NCBI GenBank assembly: GCA_046481785.1
Contig: JAWOJF010000376.1
Location: 1 to 13,668, forward strand
Reading direction: 5' to 3'
DNA length: 13,668 nucleotides
Origin: JAWOJF01 sp046481785
GTDB taxonomy: Bacteria > Bacteroidota > Ignavibacteria > Ignavibacteriales > Ignavibacteriaceae
Every line of letters begins with the position of its first letter. Positions within the stretch are counted from its first letter, which is position 1. Position numbers and translations under genes: made by a program. Shown in pieces: positions 1 through 6,977 of the stretch. Under the pieces are notes generated by a model. The model ran no database searches. It saw only the letters and a list, made by a program, of their open reading frames with translations, and was not told where the DNA came from.

Positions 1-307
1 CCTGAACTGAATCAACAAGTGCACCAAGTATAGTATTCTCGCCGTTAAGGTTTACTTCAACTACAACTATACATGTATTTACTGTAGTTTCGGTTTTTTC
101 AAGATCAAACTTCAGGCGCATATCCACAACGGGTACAACGCTTCCCCTGAGATTTATTACTCCGCACATAAAGTCTGGTGTCTGAGGTACCTTGGTAATT
201 TTTATGTAGTCAAGTATTTCTCTTACCTGGGCTACATCAACTCCAAAAATTTCCTCGGCAAGTTTAAAAGTAAGGTACTGCCTTACTTCTGTTATTGAGG
301 TATTCAT
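1..307 (-). CDS. cheW: CheW chemotaxis coupling protein (3' end outside window)
   Basis: The first 102 codons of a CheW-domain protein are present; the 3' end lies beyond the left edge. CheW is the cytoplasmic adaptor that links receptor hairpin tips to the P5 domain of CheA. Visible family features are the opening beta strand (RQYLTFKLAEEIFGVDVAQV), then REILDY, then the conserved stretch MCGVINLRGSVVPVVDMR at about residues 47-64, followed by the second subdomain start (VNTCIVVVEVN) and the LGALVDSV strand. The ATG start (complement of 305-307) has AAGGAA about 8 nt upstream. It starts 20 nt after the stop of the upstream receptor gene, so it is very probably co-transcribed as the last visible gene of the operon. 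No feature distinguishes it from an ordinary single-domain CheW in the part that is visible. Confidence 0.95.
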   Translation of the reverse strand, partial: MNTSITEVRQYLTFKLAEEIFGVDVAQVREILDYIKITKVPQTPDFMCGVINLRGSVVPVVDMRLKFDLEKTETTVNTCIVVVEVNLNGENTILGALVDSVQ

Positions 308-327
308 TTATTTTTCCTTTTTATTAA

Positions 328-2232
328 TTAAAAACGTTCAAAATCTTTTGTTACAGAATCACCCTGTGAAAGTTCAAGAGCAATTCCATGGTTTCCGTTT
401 TTCGGATTTACCGGCTTAAAAGCAGGCTTCTTCTGATAAACGGTTTTAGTTTTTTCTGAAGCTTCGGGTGTACTTTTCTTTTTTAGAGTTTCAGTACTAT
501 CGAGTTTAAATGCAGAAATAATCTGCTGAAGCTGTTCTGCCTGCCCGGTTAATTCTTCAGCAGTAGATGCCATTTCCTCAGATGCAGATGCATTCTGCTG
601 TATCACAAGGTTAAGCTGCTGTATTGCACTGTTTATCTGCTCTGAGCCGCCGTTCTGCTCATTTGATGCTGCTGTAATTTCCTGAACCAGCTCAGATGTC
701 TTTTGTATATCAGGAACCATTTTAACCAGCATATCACCTGCTTTTTCAGCTATTTGAACACTGGAAGAAGACAACTGGCTTATTTCACCGGCGGCTACCT
801 GACTGCGTTCTGCAAGTTTTCTTACTTCGGAAGCAACTACGGCAAAACCTTTTCCATGTTCACCTGCACGGGCAGCCTCAATTGCTGCATTAAGTGCAAG
901 CAGGTTTGTCTGACGTGCTATTTCTTCAATAATTGAAATCTTACCTGCTATTGATTTCATGGCATTAACTGTCTCAACAACTGCTTTTCCGCCCTGGGAT
1001 GCATCATCGGCAGATTTCTGTGCAATCTTTTCAGTAAGAATAGCATTCTCTGCATTCTGTTTAATATTAGAGCTCATCTGTTCCATTGAAGAAGAGGCTT
1101 CTTCGGCAGCAGCAGCCTGTTCTGTTGCTCCCTGTGAAAGCTGTTCAGAATTTGCACTTAGTTCCTGGCTTCCTGATGCCACATTGTCTGCGGCTGCTTT
1201 TACATTTTCAACAAAATCTGTAAGATTACTTACCATTCTCTTAAGACTTTTACCCAGTACGTCTGCATCTGATTTTATACGAACCTTAACACGCAAATCT
1301 CCTTCAGCTATTCTGTCTGCTGATTCAGCCTGTTCTTTCATATTTTCAATCATGGCGACAAAACTTTTACCAAGAATATCATCATTTGATTTTACATCTA
1401 CTTTAACACTAAGGTCACCCACAGCAAGTTTATCGGCGGCATAAGCACGTTCCCTGGTGTTTTCAATCATTTTCTGAAATGATTTTGTAAGCATACCAAC
1501 TTCGTCCTTATAAGTTGAAGTAACTGCAACATCAGTACTTCCAAGAGCAAGTTTTTCTGATGCCTTGGTAAGATCAATAATAGGATTACTTATAATTCTT
1601 GAAATGAGGATACCGAGGCCTAATGCACCGGTTATTCCAATTACTATTAAAATTAACATTTGTGTGCGGGCAGATCCTGCACTTGCAGTATTTGCCAGCT
1701 TAATTTCTTCTGCTGCAGTTGAATTGAGGTCTATCAGCATCTGCAGATGATCCTGTGCATTTTGATAGTTAATTTGTGCACTCTTTATCGAGGATGCTAA
1801 AAGATTAGCATTGTTTGAATTAAGAGCATCAACAATTAAGTCAGCATTTTTTTTGTATTGATTCCACTCATCAATAAATAAAGAAAAGTGTTCTTTTTCT
1901 TTTCCACTGAAAACGGAATTATCAAACCCTCCCACAAGCTTGTCTACTCCCTGAACATGAATTTTAAATTGTGAAAGGTAGGATTGTTTCACCGCTCTGT
2001 CTTCAACAAAGATTGCATAAACAAGATTTATTCTGACCTTTAAAAATTCACCATTTGTATAACCCAGGTTTTTTATGGGTATTACCTTATTGGTATAAAG
2101 CACTTCATTATTGTCATTTATTGATGTAAGACTTGAGTAACCGATAACCCCAATAATACCTGCTATTATCGCCACGGTTATAAAACCGGATAACAGTTTT
2201 TTTTGTAACTTAAGATTATAGAACCAGTTCAT
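328..2232 (-). CDS. Methyl-accepting chemotaxis protein (4HB sensor, HAMP array)
   Basis: A 634-residue transmembrane chemoreceptor. TM1 is about residues 13-34, the periplasmic four-helix-bundle (4HB_MCP-like) domain about 35-188, and TM2 about 190-213. A HAMP domain follows (about 214-262), then two further HAMP-like units at 265-303 and 304-342. The signalling hairpin shows both methylation helices (EQAAAAEEASSS near 371-382; SASEEMASTAEEL near 549-561) and a near-consensus tip from about 436 to 475 (EIARQTNLLALNAAIEAARA, then GKGFAVVASEVRKLAERS). A flexible Lys/Pro-rich tail of about 55 residues ends in DFERF, which resembles the CheR-docking pentapeptide (E. coli NWETF). AGGGG lies 6 nt before the ATG. 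It is a paralogue of the adjacent receptor: residues 1-290 align without gaps, and it then carries one extra 39-residue HAMP unit. The ligand cannot be told from the sequence. Confidence 0.96.
   Translation of the reverse strand: MNWFYNLKLQKKLLSGFITVAIIAGIIGVIGYSSLTSINDNNEVLYTNKVIPIKNLGYTNGEFLKVRINLVYAIFVEDRAVKQSYLSQFKIHVQGVDKLVGGFDNSVFSGKEKEHFSLFIDEWNQYKKNADLIVDALNSNNANLLASSIKSAQINYQNAQDHLQMLIDLNSTAAEEIKLANTASAGSARTQMLILIVIGITGALGLGILISRIISNPIIDLTKASEKLALGSTDVAVTSTYKDEVGMLTKSFQKMIENTRERAYAADKLAVGDLSVKVDVKSNDDILGKSFVAMIENMKEQAESADRIAEGDLRVKVRIKSDADVLGKSLKRMVSNLTDFVENVKAAADNVASGSQELSANSEQLSQGATEQAAAAEEASSSMEQMSSNIKQNAENAILTEKIAQKSADDASQGGKAVVETVNAMKSIAGKISIIEEIARQTNLLALNAAIEAARAGEHGKGFAVVASEVRKLAERSQVAAGEISQLSSSSVQIAEKAGDMLVKMVPDIQKTSELVQEITAASNEQNGGSEQINSAIQQLNLVIQQNASASEEMASTAEELTGQAEQLQQIISAFKLDSTETLKKKSTPEASEKTKTVYQKKPAFKPVNPKNGNHGIALELSQGDSVTKDFERF
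1207..1440 (-). repeat. Tandem HAMP-like units, 2 x 117 bp, inside the receptor gene
   Basis: Two consecutive 39-codon units encode residues 265-303 (AADKLAVGD...) and 304-342 (SADRIAEGD...) of the first receptor. Each has the pattern xADxxAxGDLxVKVxxKS, a variable pair, xLGKS, then a helix. The neighbouring receptor has only one such unit, and the two proteins are otherwise collinear on both sides, with the length offset exactly 39 residues. The DNA of the two units is only moderately similar, so the event is not recent. Confidence 0.75.
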
Positions 2233-2391
2233 AGAAAACCCCTATATTATTATTAGAAATTAAAAGATCAGACTTTTCTTGTTAATTCTATCTTAATCCG
2301 GAACTGGTATTCCGACTTAAGTGCGCCCCATTAGAAATTAAACTTTTATATGATAGCTCAGAAAAACTGAGCTATCATACAATACTATTTA
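2233..2391 (-). promoter_or_regulatory. Inter-receptor region with imperfect dyad and G-rich leader
   Basis: This 159-bp gap between the two receptor genes is the longest inside the che operon. It holds the 13-bp stem-loop listed separately (2349-2379). It also has an imperfect dyad at 2292-2321 (arms CTTAATCCGGAA and TTCCGACTTAAG, 10 of 12 positions pairing, 6-nt loop), a GGGGCGC run on the minus strand just before it, and a 13-bp direct repeat ATTAGAAATTAAA at 2252-2264 and 2330-2342. I see no convincing -35/-10 pair. A separate promoter or leader control for the last receptor is possible but unproven. Confidence 0.35.
2349..2379 (-). other. Perfect 13-bp stem-loop between the receptor genes
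   Basis: TATGATAGCTCAG and CTGAGCTATCATA pair perfectly over 13 bp around a 5-nt loop (AAAAA on the plus strand, TTTTT on the minus strand). It begins 12 nt after the stop codon of the upstream receptor. In the direction of transcription it is followed by TAAAAGTT and not by a U-run, so it does not look like a classical intrinsic terminator. It could be an mRNA-end or processing hairpin that sets different levels of the two receptors. Confidence 0.6.
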
Positions 2392-4173
2392 TTAAAAGCT
2401 TTCAAAATCCTTATCGGCCGAATCGCCATTTTTGCCCAGGCTTAAAACAGCACCGGGTTTTTCCTGTTTAAAGCTGATTGCTTTATGAGAAACTGCGGTT
2501 TTTCTGCTTAAGTCTGTTTTTGTTTTTATGCTTCTTCTCTCTTTTTGAGCATTCGAATCCAGTTTAAAGAAGCTAACAGTCTCCTGAAGCTGTTCTGACT
2601 GGCTGGTTAATTCTTCGGCAGTAGATGCCATTTCTTCAGATGCGGAAGCATTTTGCTGAATAATCTGATTTAATTGCTGAATAGCCGAGTTTATCTGTTC
2701 AGAACCAGTATTCTGCTCATTGCTTGCAGCAGAAATCTCCTGTACCAGTTCAGAAGTTTTTTGAATATCCGGCACTAACCTTGATAGCATTTCTCCTGCC
2801 TTTTCTGCAACCTGCACACTAGAAGCAGAAAGTTTGCTTATTTCGCCCGCTGCTGTCTGGCTTCTTTCTGCAAGTTTTCTTACTTCTGAAGCTACAACGG
2901 CAAATCCCTTACCATGTTCACCTGCACGGGCTGCCTCAATGGCTGCATTTAGTGCAAGAAGGTTTGTCTGCCGGGCTATTTCTTCAATTATGGATATTCT
3001 ACTTGCTATATCTTTCATAGCGGCAACAGTTTCTATTACTGCTTTTCCGCCTTCTCTTGCATCATCTGCAGATTTAAGTGCAATCTTTTCAGTCTGCTGA
3101 GAGTTATCAGCATTCTGTTTTATATTAGAGCTCATCTGCTCCATTGACGAAGATGCTTCTTCAGCAGCGGCTGCCTGCTCTGTTGCTCCCTGTGAAAGCT
3201 GTTCTGAACTTGAGCTTAATTCCTGGCTTCCTGCAGCTACATTTTCTGCGGCTGATTTTACATTTTCAACTACATCTTTCAGTTTTTCAATCATCCTGGT
3301 AAGACTTTTACCAAGTGTATCTTCTTCAGATTTAATATTTATCTTAACAGTAAGATCACCTTCAGCCAGTTTATCGGCAGCTAAGGCCTGTTCTTTAGTA
3401 TTTGCTATCATTTTCTGAAATGATTTGGCAAGAAGGCCTATTTCATCTTGTGTATCAATATCTACAGCCACATCAATATTACCCACTGACAGCTTTTCGG
3501 CTACTGCGGTAAGGTTAATTACAGGTTTACTGATAAGCCTTGAAATGAATATCCCTAATACCATGGCTATAAAAACTCCCACTGAAATGAAAATTATCAT
3601 CAATGTTTTTGCAGATGAAGCACTTGCAGTATTGTTAATTTTTATTTCCTCAGCTATCCTTGAGTTTACATTTACAATATTGTTAAGATAAACCTGGGCA
3701 TCATTATAATTTGATGCGGCAGATAATCTTGAAGAGGCCATAAGTGCTGCATTATTAGTAATAATTGCAGTACTTAGTTCTTCTGCATCCTTCTTATAGT
3801 TATTCCATGAAAGCATAAATTTGGAAAGATTATCTTTTTCTTCATCCGTTAAATTTGTTTTGGAGTATTTATCAAAAAGCTGATCAACTACCGCCGAACG
3901 ATTTTTGCTGTCTTTAAGATAATCTTCCTTTTTTCCCCTTTCATCAACTACCATAGCGTATAAAAGATTCACCCGGACCATCAAAAAGGCTTCAGATGCT
4001 GTTCCTAAATCTTTTATAGGGATAACCCTGTTGTTGTAAAGGTCTTCATTATTTTCGTCAATACTTGTAAGACTTGAATAGCCGATTAAGCCGATTAATG
4101 CGGCTATAACAGCTATCAGTATAAAACTGCTAATAAGCTTTTTACTAAGCTTAAGATTGTTGAACCATTTCAT
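2392..4173 (-). CDS. Methyl-accepting chemotaxis protein (4HB sensor, paralogue)
   Basis: A 593-residue transmembrane chemoreceptor directly downstream of cheA (37-nt gap). TM1 is about residues 12-34, the periplasmic four-helix-bundle domain about 35-188, and TM2 about 190-213. A canonical HAMP follows (about 214-262, with DEIGLLAKSFQKM), then one extra HAMP-like unit (about 265-300, AADKLAEGDLTVKINIKS). Methylation helix 1 is near 332-345 and helix 2 near 510-525; the hairpin tip is about 397-438 (EIARQTNLLALNAAIEAARA, GKGFAVVASEVRKLAERS). A flexible tail ends in DFESF, a CheR-docking-like pentapeptide. The sensor half has diverged from its paralogue much more than the tip and methylation regions, which are almost identical. 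The ATG is preceded by a modest GGGG ribosome-binding site. Ligand unknown. Confidence 0.96.
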   Translation of the reverse strand: MKWFNNLKLSKKLISSFILIAVIAALIGLIGYSSLTSIDENNEDLYNNRVIPIKDLGTASEAFLMVRVNLLYAMVVDERGKKEDYLKDSKNRSAVVDQLFDKYSKTNLTDEEKDNLSKFMLSWNNYKKDAEELSTAIITNNAALMASSRLSAASNYNDAQVYLNNIVNVNSRIAEEIKINNTASASSAKTLMIIFISVGVFIAMVLGIFISRLISKPVINLTAVAEKLSVGNIDVAVDIDTQDEIGLLAKSFQKMIANTKEQALAADKLAEGDLTVKINIKSEEDTLGKSLTRMIEKLKDVVENVKSAAENVAAGSQELSSSSEQLSQGATEQAAAAEEASSSMEQMSSNIKQNADNSQQTEKIALKSADDAREGGKAVIETVAAMKDIASRISIIEEIARQTNLLALNAAIEAARAGEHGKGFAVVASEVRKLAERSQTAAGEISKLSASSVQVAEKAGEMLSRLVPDIQKTSELVQEISAASNEQNTGSEQINSAIQQLNQIIQQNASASEEMASTAEELTSQSEQLQETVSFFKLDSNAQKERRSIKTKTDLSRKTAVSHKAISFKQEKPGAVLSLGKNGDSADKDFESF

Positions 4174-4210
4174 AAGGCCCCGATTATTTTATTATTATTA
4201 TTTTAATTAG

Positions 4211-6244
4211 TTACTTAAGTAATAACTCTTCTTCTTTTACTTCACTGAAAACCAGTTTGGGTACATCTATAATTAATGCTACCGTACCATCACCAAGCAC
4301 TGTGGCACCAGACATCATTTCAATATTTTTATAGTATTTCCCAAGTGACTTTATTACCGTCTGGTGTTCTCCGATTATTTCGTCAACAACCAGCCCAATT
4401 TTAAAATTAGTATCATTTATTACCACAACCTGTTCAATTTCAGGCGAGTTGTTATGTATGCTGAACTTTTTTCTTAATGGTATAAAAGGGACAATTTCAT
4501 TTCTTACATTCAGCAGATTTCTTCCATTTGTTTTTTTCTTAGTTTCAGCAGTCAGTTCAATACACTCCTCTACAAAGGATAAGGGTATTACAAAATAATC
4601 TTTATCTATACGGACTATGAGCCCTTCGATTATTGCAAGTGTAAGGGGAAGCTTAAGAATAATTGTTGTTCCTTCGCCTGGCTGACTTTCTACTTCTACA
4701 GTACCTCTAAGAGCCTCAACCGCATTTTTAACAACATCCATCCCCACTCCTCTGCCTGATACATTGGTAACGGTTTTAGCGGTAGAAAAACCGGCTTTAA
4801 AAATCAAATTGTAAATTTCTTTATCTTTTAATTCGCTCTCAGGGGGTATTATTTCTCTTTCTATTGCTTTTTGCAGGATAGCTTTCTTATCAAGCCCCGA
4901 ACCATTATCCCTTATCTTAATAATAACGTGGGTTCCTGAATGCATTGCCGAAAGAAAAACTTTACCGCACCCTTCCTTTTTCTTTTTCAATCTTTCTTCA
5001 GGTGTTTCAATTCCATGGTCTATGCAATTTCTTATAATATGTATAAGGGGATCATTCAGCTTTTCAATAACATTCTTATCAAGTTCAGTTTCCCCGCCCT
5101 CGGCTACTAGTTCCACTTCCTTACCAAGTTCTTTGGATAAATCTCTTAACAGCCTGCTAAATTTGCTGAATGTTGACCCTATGGGAAGCATACGGATACT
5201 GAGAGCATTATCCCGTAATTCCCAGGTTAACCTTTCCACATCTTCAGAAACAGAATTTAATTCACCACCGGTATCTTTACCGGCTAACTGTGCCAGCCGT
5301 GCCTGTACAGTAACCAGTTCACCAACAAGGTTAACCAAAAGGTCAAGTTTATCGGAACTTACCCGTATACTTGAAACACTTTCTGCGCTGGAAGATTTAG
5401 TTTTATCTTTTTTCTCTTTTTCAATGGAATTACCGGCTTTTTGGGTTGAAGTATTTTTTTGAAATGTGCCATTTACCTTACTAATATTTTTTTGGGCTAA
5501 ATATGCAGCGTAATATCCTGCATCCCCTTTCAGGTCTCCTTTATCAATAATCTCAATACTGATCTTGCAGTCATCTTCAACAAAAATGAAAACATCCTTA
5601 ATTGAGTTCAGGTCTTTTGCAGTTGATAAAAATATATTCCAATAGGTATAAAATTTTTCGGGATCCATTTCATTAAGCAGTGGTATTTTTTCTGCTGCAG
5701 GCAGAATTATAGAATCACCCAATTCAGATAATTCATTTAACAGGCCGGTGGGGCGGGTACCTTTCAAAAAAAGATCTTCAGCCGGTTCAAACACTATATG
5801 GTAAATATTTTTTGTTCCGTCAGTATCTTCTATATTGTTAATCTTTTCCACTTTTACATTTTGTTTATCAGCAGGTACACATCCCTTAAAGAAGGTAAGG
5901 ATACTTTTAACATTTTCATCTTCATTTAATTCTTTAGTGTTGCTTTTAATCATTATCAGAAGCTCATCGCAGCCTTTTAATGTATAATCTATTATATCAT
6001 TGTTAACGCTTAACTCTTTGTTTCTTATTTTATCATAAACCGTTTCAATATCATGAACAAAAGAAGCAACATTATCAAAGCCAAACATTCCGCCTGAACC
6101 TTTAAGAGTATGCAGAGAGCGGAAAACTTTGCCGATTAAATCATCATCATCGGGCCGGGATTCAAGATCAATTAAAGATTTCTCGAGAACGTCAAGTAAT
6201 TCAAACGCTTCCTGTTTAAAAGCCTCAATATGTTTATCTTTCAT
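4211..6244 (-). CDS. cheA: Chemotaxis histidine kinase CheA
   Basis: The 677-residue CheA kinase autophosphorylates in response to receptor signals and passes phosphate to CheY. The P1/HPt domain (1 to about 105) has the phosphoacceptor His45 in SLHTLKGSGGMFG. A second domain at about 147-260 (YHIVFEPAEDLFLKG...LLNELSELG) resembles the response-regulator-binding P2 family. A Lys/Ser-rich linker (about 262-290) leads to the P3 dimerisation helices (about 292-355, LDLLVNLVGELVTVQARLAQ). The P4 ATPase has an N box with Asn406 and His410 (IIRNCIDHG), G1 DNGSG at 446-450, an F box FKAGFSTA at 482-489 and G2 GRGVGMDVV at 497-505. The CheW-like P5 domain runs from about 535 to 668. All catalytic motifs look intact. 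Its ATG overlaps the cheY stop as ATGA, indicating translational coupling, with AAGG 7-8 nt upstream. Confidence 0.97.
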   Translation of the reverse strand: MKDKHIEAFKQEAFELLDVLEKSLIDLESRPDDDDLIGKVFRSLHTLKGSGGMFGFDNVASFVHDIETVYDKIRNKELSVNNDIIDYTLKGCDELLIMIKSNTKELNEDENVKSILTFFKGCVPADKQNVKVEKINNIEDTDGTKNIYHIVFEPAEDLFLKGTRPTGLLNELSELGDSIILPAAEKIPLLNEMDPEKFYTYWNIFLSTAKDLNSIKDVFIFVEDDCKISIEIIDKGDLKGDAGYYAAYLAQKNISKVNGTFQKNTSTQKAGNSIEKEKKDKTKSSSAESVSSIRVSSDKLDLLVNLVGELVTVQARLAQLAGKDTGGELNSVSEDVERLTWELRDNALSIRMLPIGSTFSKFSRLLRDLSKELGKEVELVAEGGETELDKNVIEKLNDPLIHIIRNCIDHGIETPEERLKKKKEGCGKVFLSAMHSGTHVIIKIRDNGSGLDKKAILQKAIEREIIPPESELKDKEIYNLIFKAGFSTAKTVTNVSGRGVGMDVVKNAVEALRGTVEVESQPGEGTTIILKLPLTLAIIEGLIVRIDKDYFVIPLSFVEECIELTAETKKKTNGRNLLNVRNEIVPFIPLRKKFSIHNNSPEIEQVVVINDTNFKIGLVVDEIIGEHQTVIKSLGKYYKNIEMMSGATVLGDGTVALIIDVPKLVFSEVKEEELLLK

Positions 6245-6606
6245 CCTAATACCTTTTTAACCACGGCCAATAGTTGTTCCTGCTGAAAAGGTTTTACTAT
6301 CCAGCCGGTTGCCCCGGCATTTTTCCCCTCAGCTTTTTTTTCAGCTTGTGATTCGGTTGTTAACATAATAATTGGAATAAATTTAGTTGTTTGGTTTTGC
6401 CTTACTTTTTTAATAAGAGTAATTCCGTCCATATTCGGCATATTTAAATCTGTTATAAGCATGTTAATCGAAACGCTGCCCAGCTTTTGAGAAGCATCCT
6501 GACCGTCAACCGCTTCTACTACTTCATAACCAGCTTCACGCAGTGTAAAACTGACCATCTGCCGGATACTTGAAGAGTCATCGACTGTCATTATAGTTTT
6601 TGGCAT
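6241..6606 (-). CDS. cheY: CheY-type single-domain response regulator
   Basis: A 121-residue stand-alone receiver domain with no output domain. The acidic pocket is Asp9-Asp10, the phosphoacceptor is Asp53 (ITDLNMPNMDG), the switch Thr is at 83/84 (IIMLTTES), and Lys105-Pro106 are in place (GWIVKPF). Trp102 replaces the Tyr106/Phe switch residue of enteric CheY, a substitution common in CheY proteins of other phyla. It lies between the STAS gene (25-nt gap) and cheA (4-nt overlap), so it is presumably the main target of this CheA, with FliM at the flagellar switch as expected partner; the latter is inferred. AGGA lies about 8 nt upstream of the ATG. Confidence 0.95.
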   Translation of the reverse strand: MPKTIMTVDDSSSIRQMVSFTLREAGYEVVEAVDGQDASQKLGSVSINMLITDLNMPNMDGITLIKKVRQNQTTKFIPIIMLTTESQAEKKAEGKNAGATGWIVKPFQQEQLLAVVKKVLG

Positions 6607-6631
6607 TTGTCTATCCTTTTATTGTTGAACC

Positions 6632-6934
6632 TTAGAAAAACTTTGTATTACTAAAGCCCGATTCTTTAACTAAATCTTTAAAAGCTTCGGAGTCATTTCC
6701 CCGCAGAAATAACTTTTTGCCAGATGCTTCAGCAGTTTTAACAGCCGAGCATAATAACTGCAAATAGGAAAAATCATATTCTTTTGCATTAGTATGATCC
6801 AGTGAGATAGAATCTGATTTTTCGAATGCCTCCAGGAACAATGATTTTACATCCTTTAAATTCTCAATGGTTAATTCGCCATCAAGAATTAATGTTAATA
6901 TATGATTCATTTCATCGTATTGAAATTTCGACAT
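6632..6934 (-). CDS. STAS-domain protein in chemotaxis operon
   Basis: A 100-residue protein that is a single STAS (anti-sigma-factor-antagonist-like) fold: two opening strands with ILTLILDGELTIEN, a helix, then YDFSYLQLLCSAVKTA at about 53-68, and the strand KKLFLRG. Ser56 in D-F-S-x-L aligns with the phosphorylated serine of SpoIIAA (D-S-S-G-L), so phosphorylation control is possible. No SpoIIAB/RsbW-type kinase gene is visible in the window. STAS genes next to cheY and cheA occur in several phyla, and their exact role there is not established to my knowledge. A strong GGAGG ribosome-binding site sits 7 nt before the ATG. The start is 43 nt after the stop of the receptor-like gene, consistent with one transcript. 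Confidence 0.85.
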   Translation of the reverse strand: MSKFQYDEMNHILTLILDGELTIENLKDVKSLFLEAFEKSDSISLDHTNAKEYDFSYLQLLCSAVKTAEASGKKLFLRGNDSEAFKDLVKESGFSNTKFF

Positions 6935-6977
6935 CTGTTAGCCTCCAATGCTATTTTTATGTTCGGACAATATTGAA

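Noticed and set aside
1430..1440. GCCGATAA in the first receptor
   Set aside because: The -35 position reads CAGG instead of TAAA, so it is a codon effect of Ala-Asp-Lys.
959..1444. Long open frame on the plus strand opposite the first receptor gene (and shorter ones at 2834-3100, 3425-3691, 5022-5462)
   Set aside because: They lie fully inside clear minus-strand genes and give Ser/Ala/Leu-rich, domain-free translations, as expected from the antisense of receptor and kinase coding sequence.
2412..2419. GCCGATAA (sigma-28 -10-like) near the end of the second receptor
   Set aside because: No TAAA at the required distance, and it lies in coding sequence for the tail.
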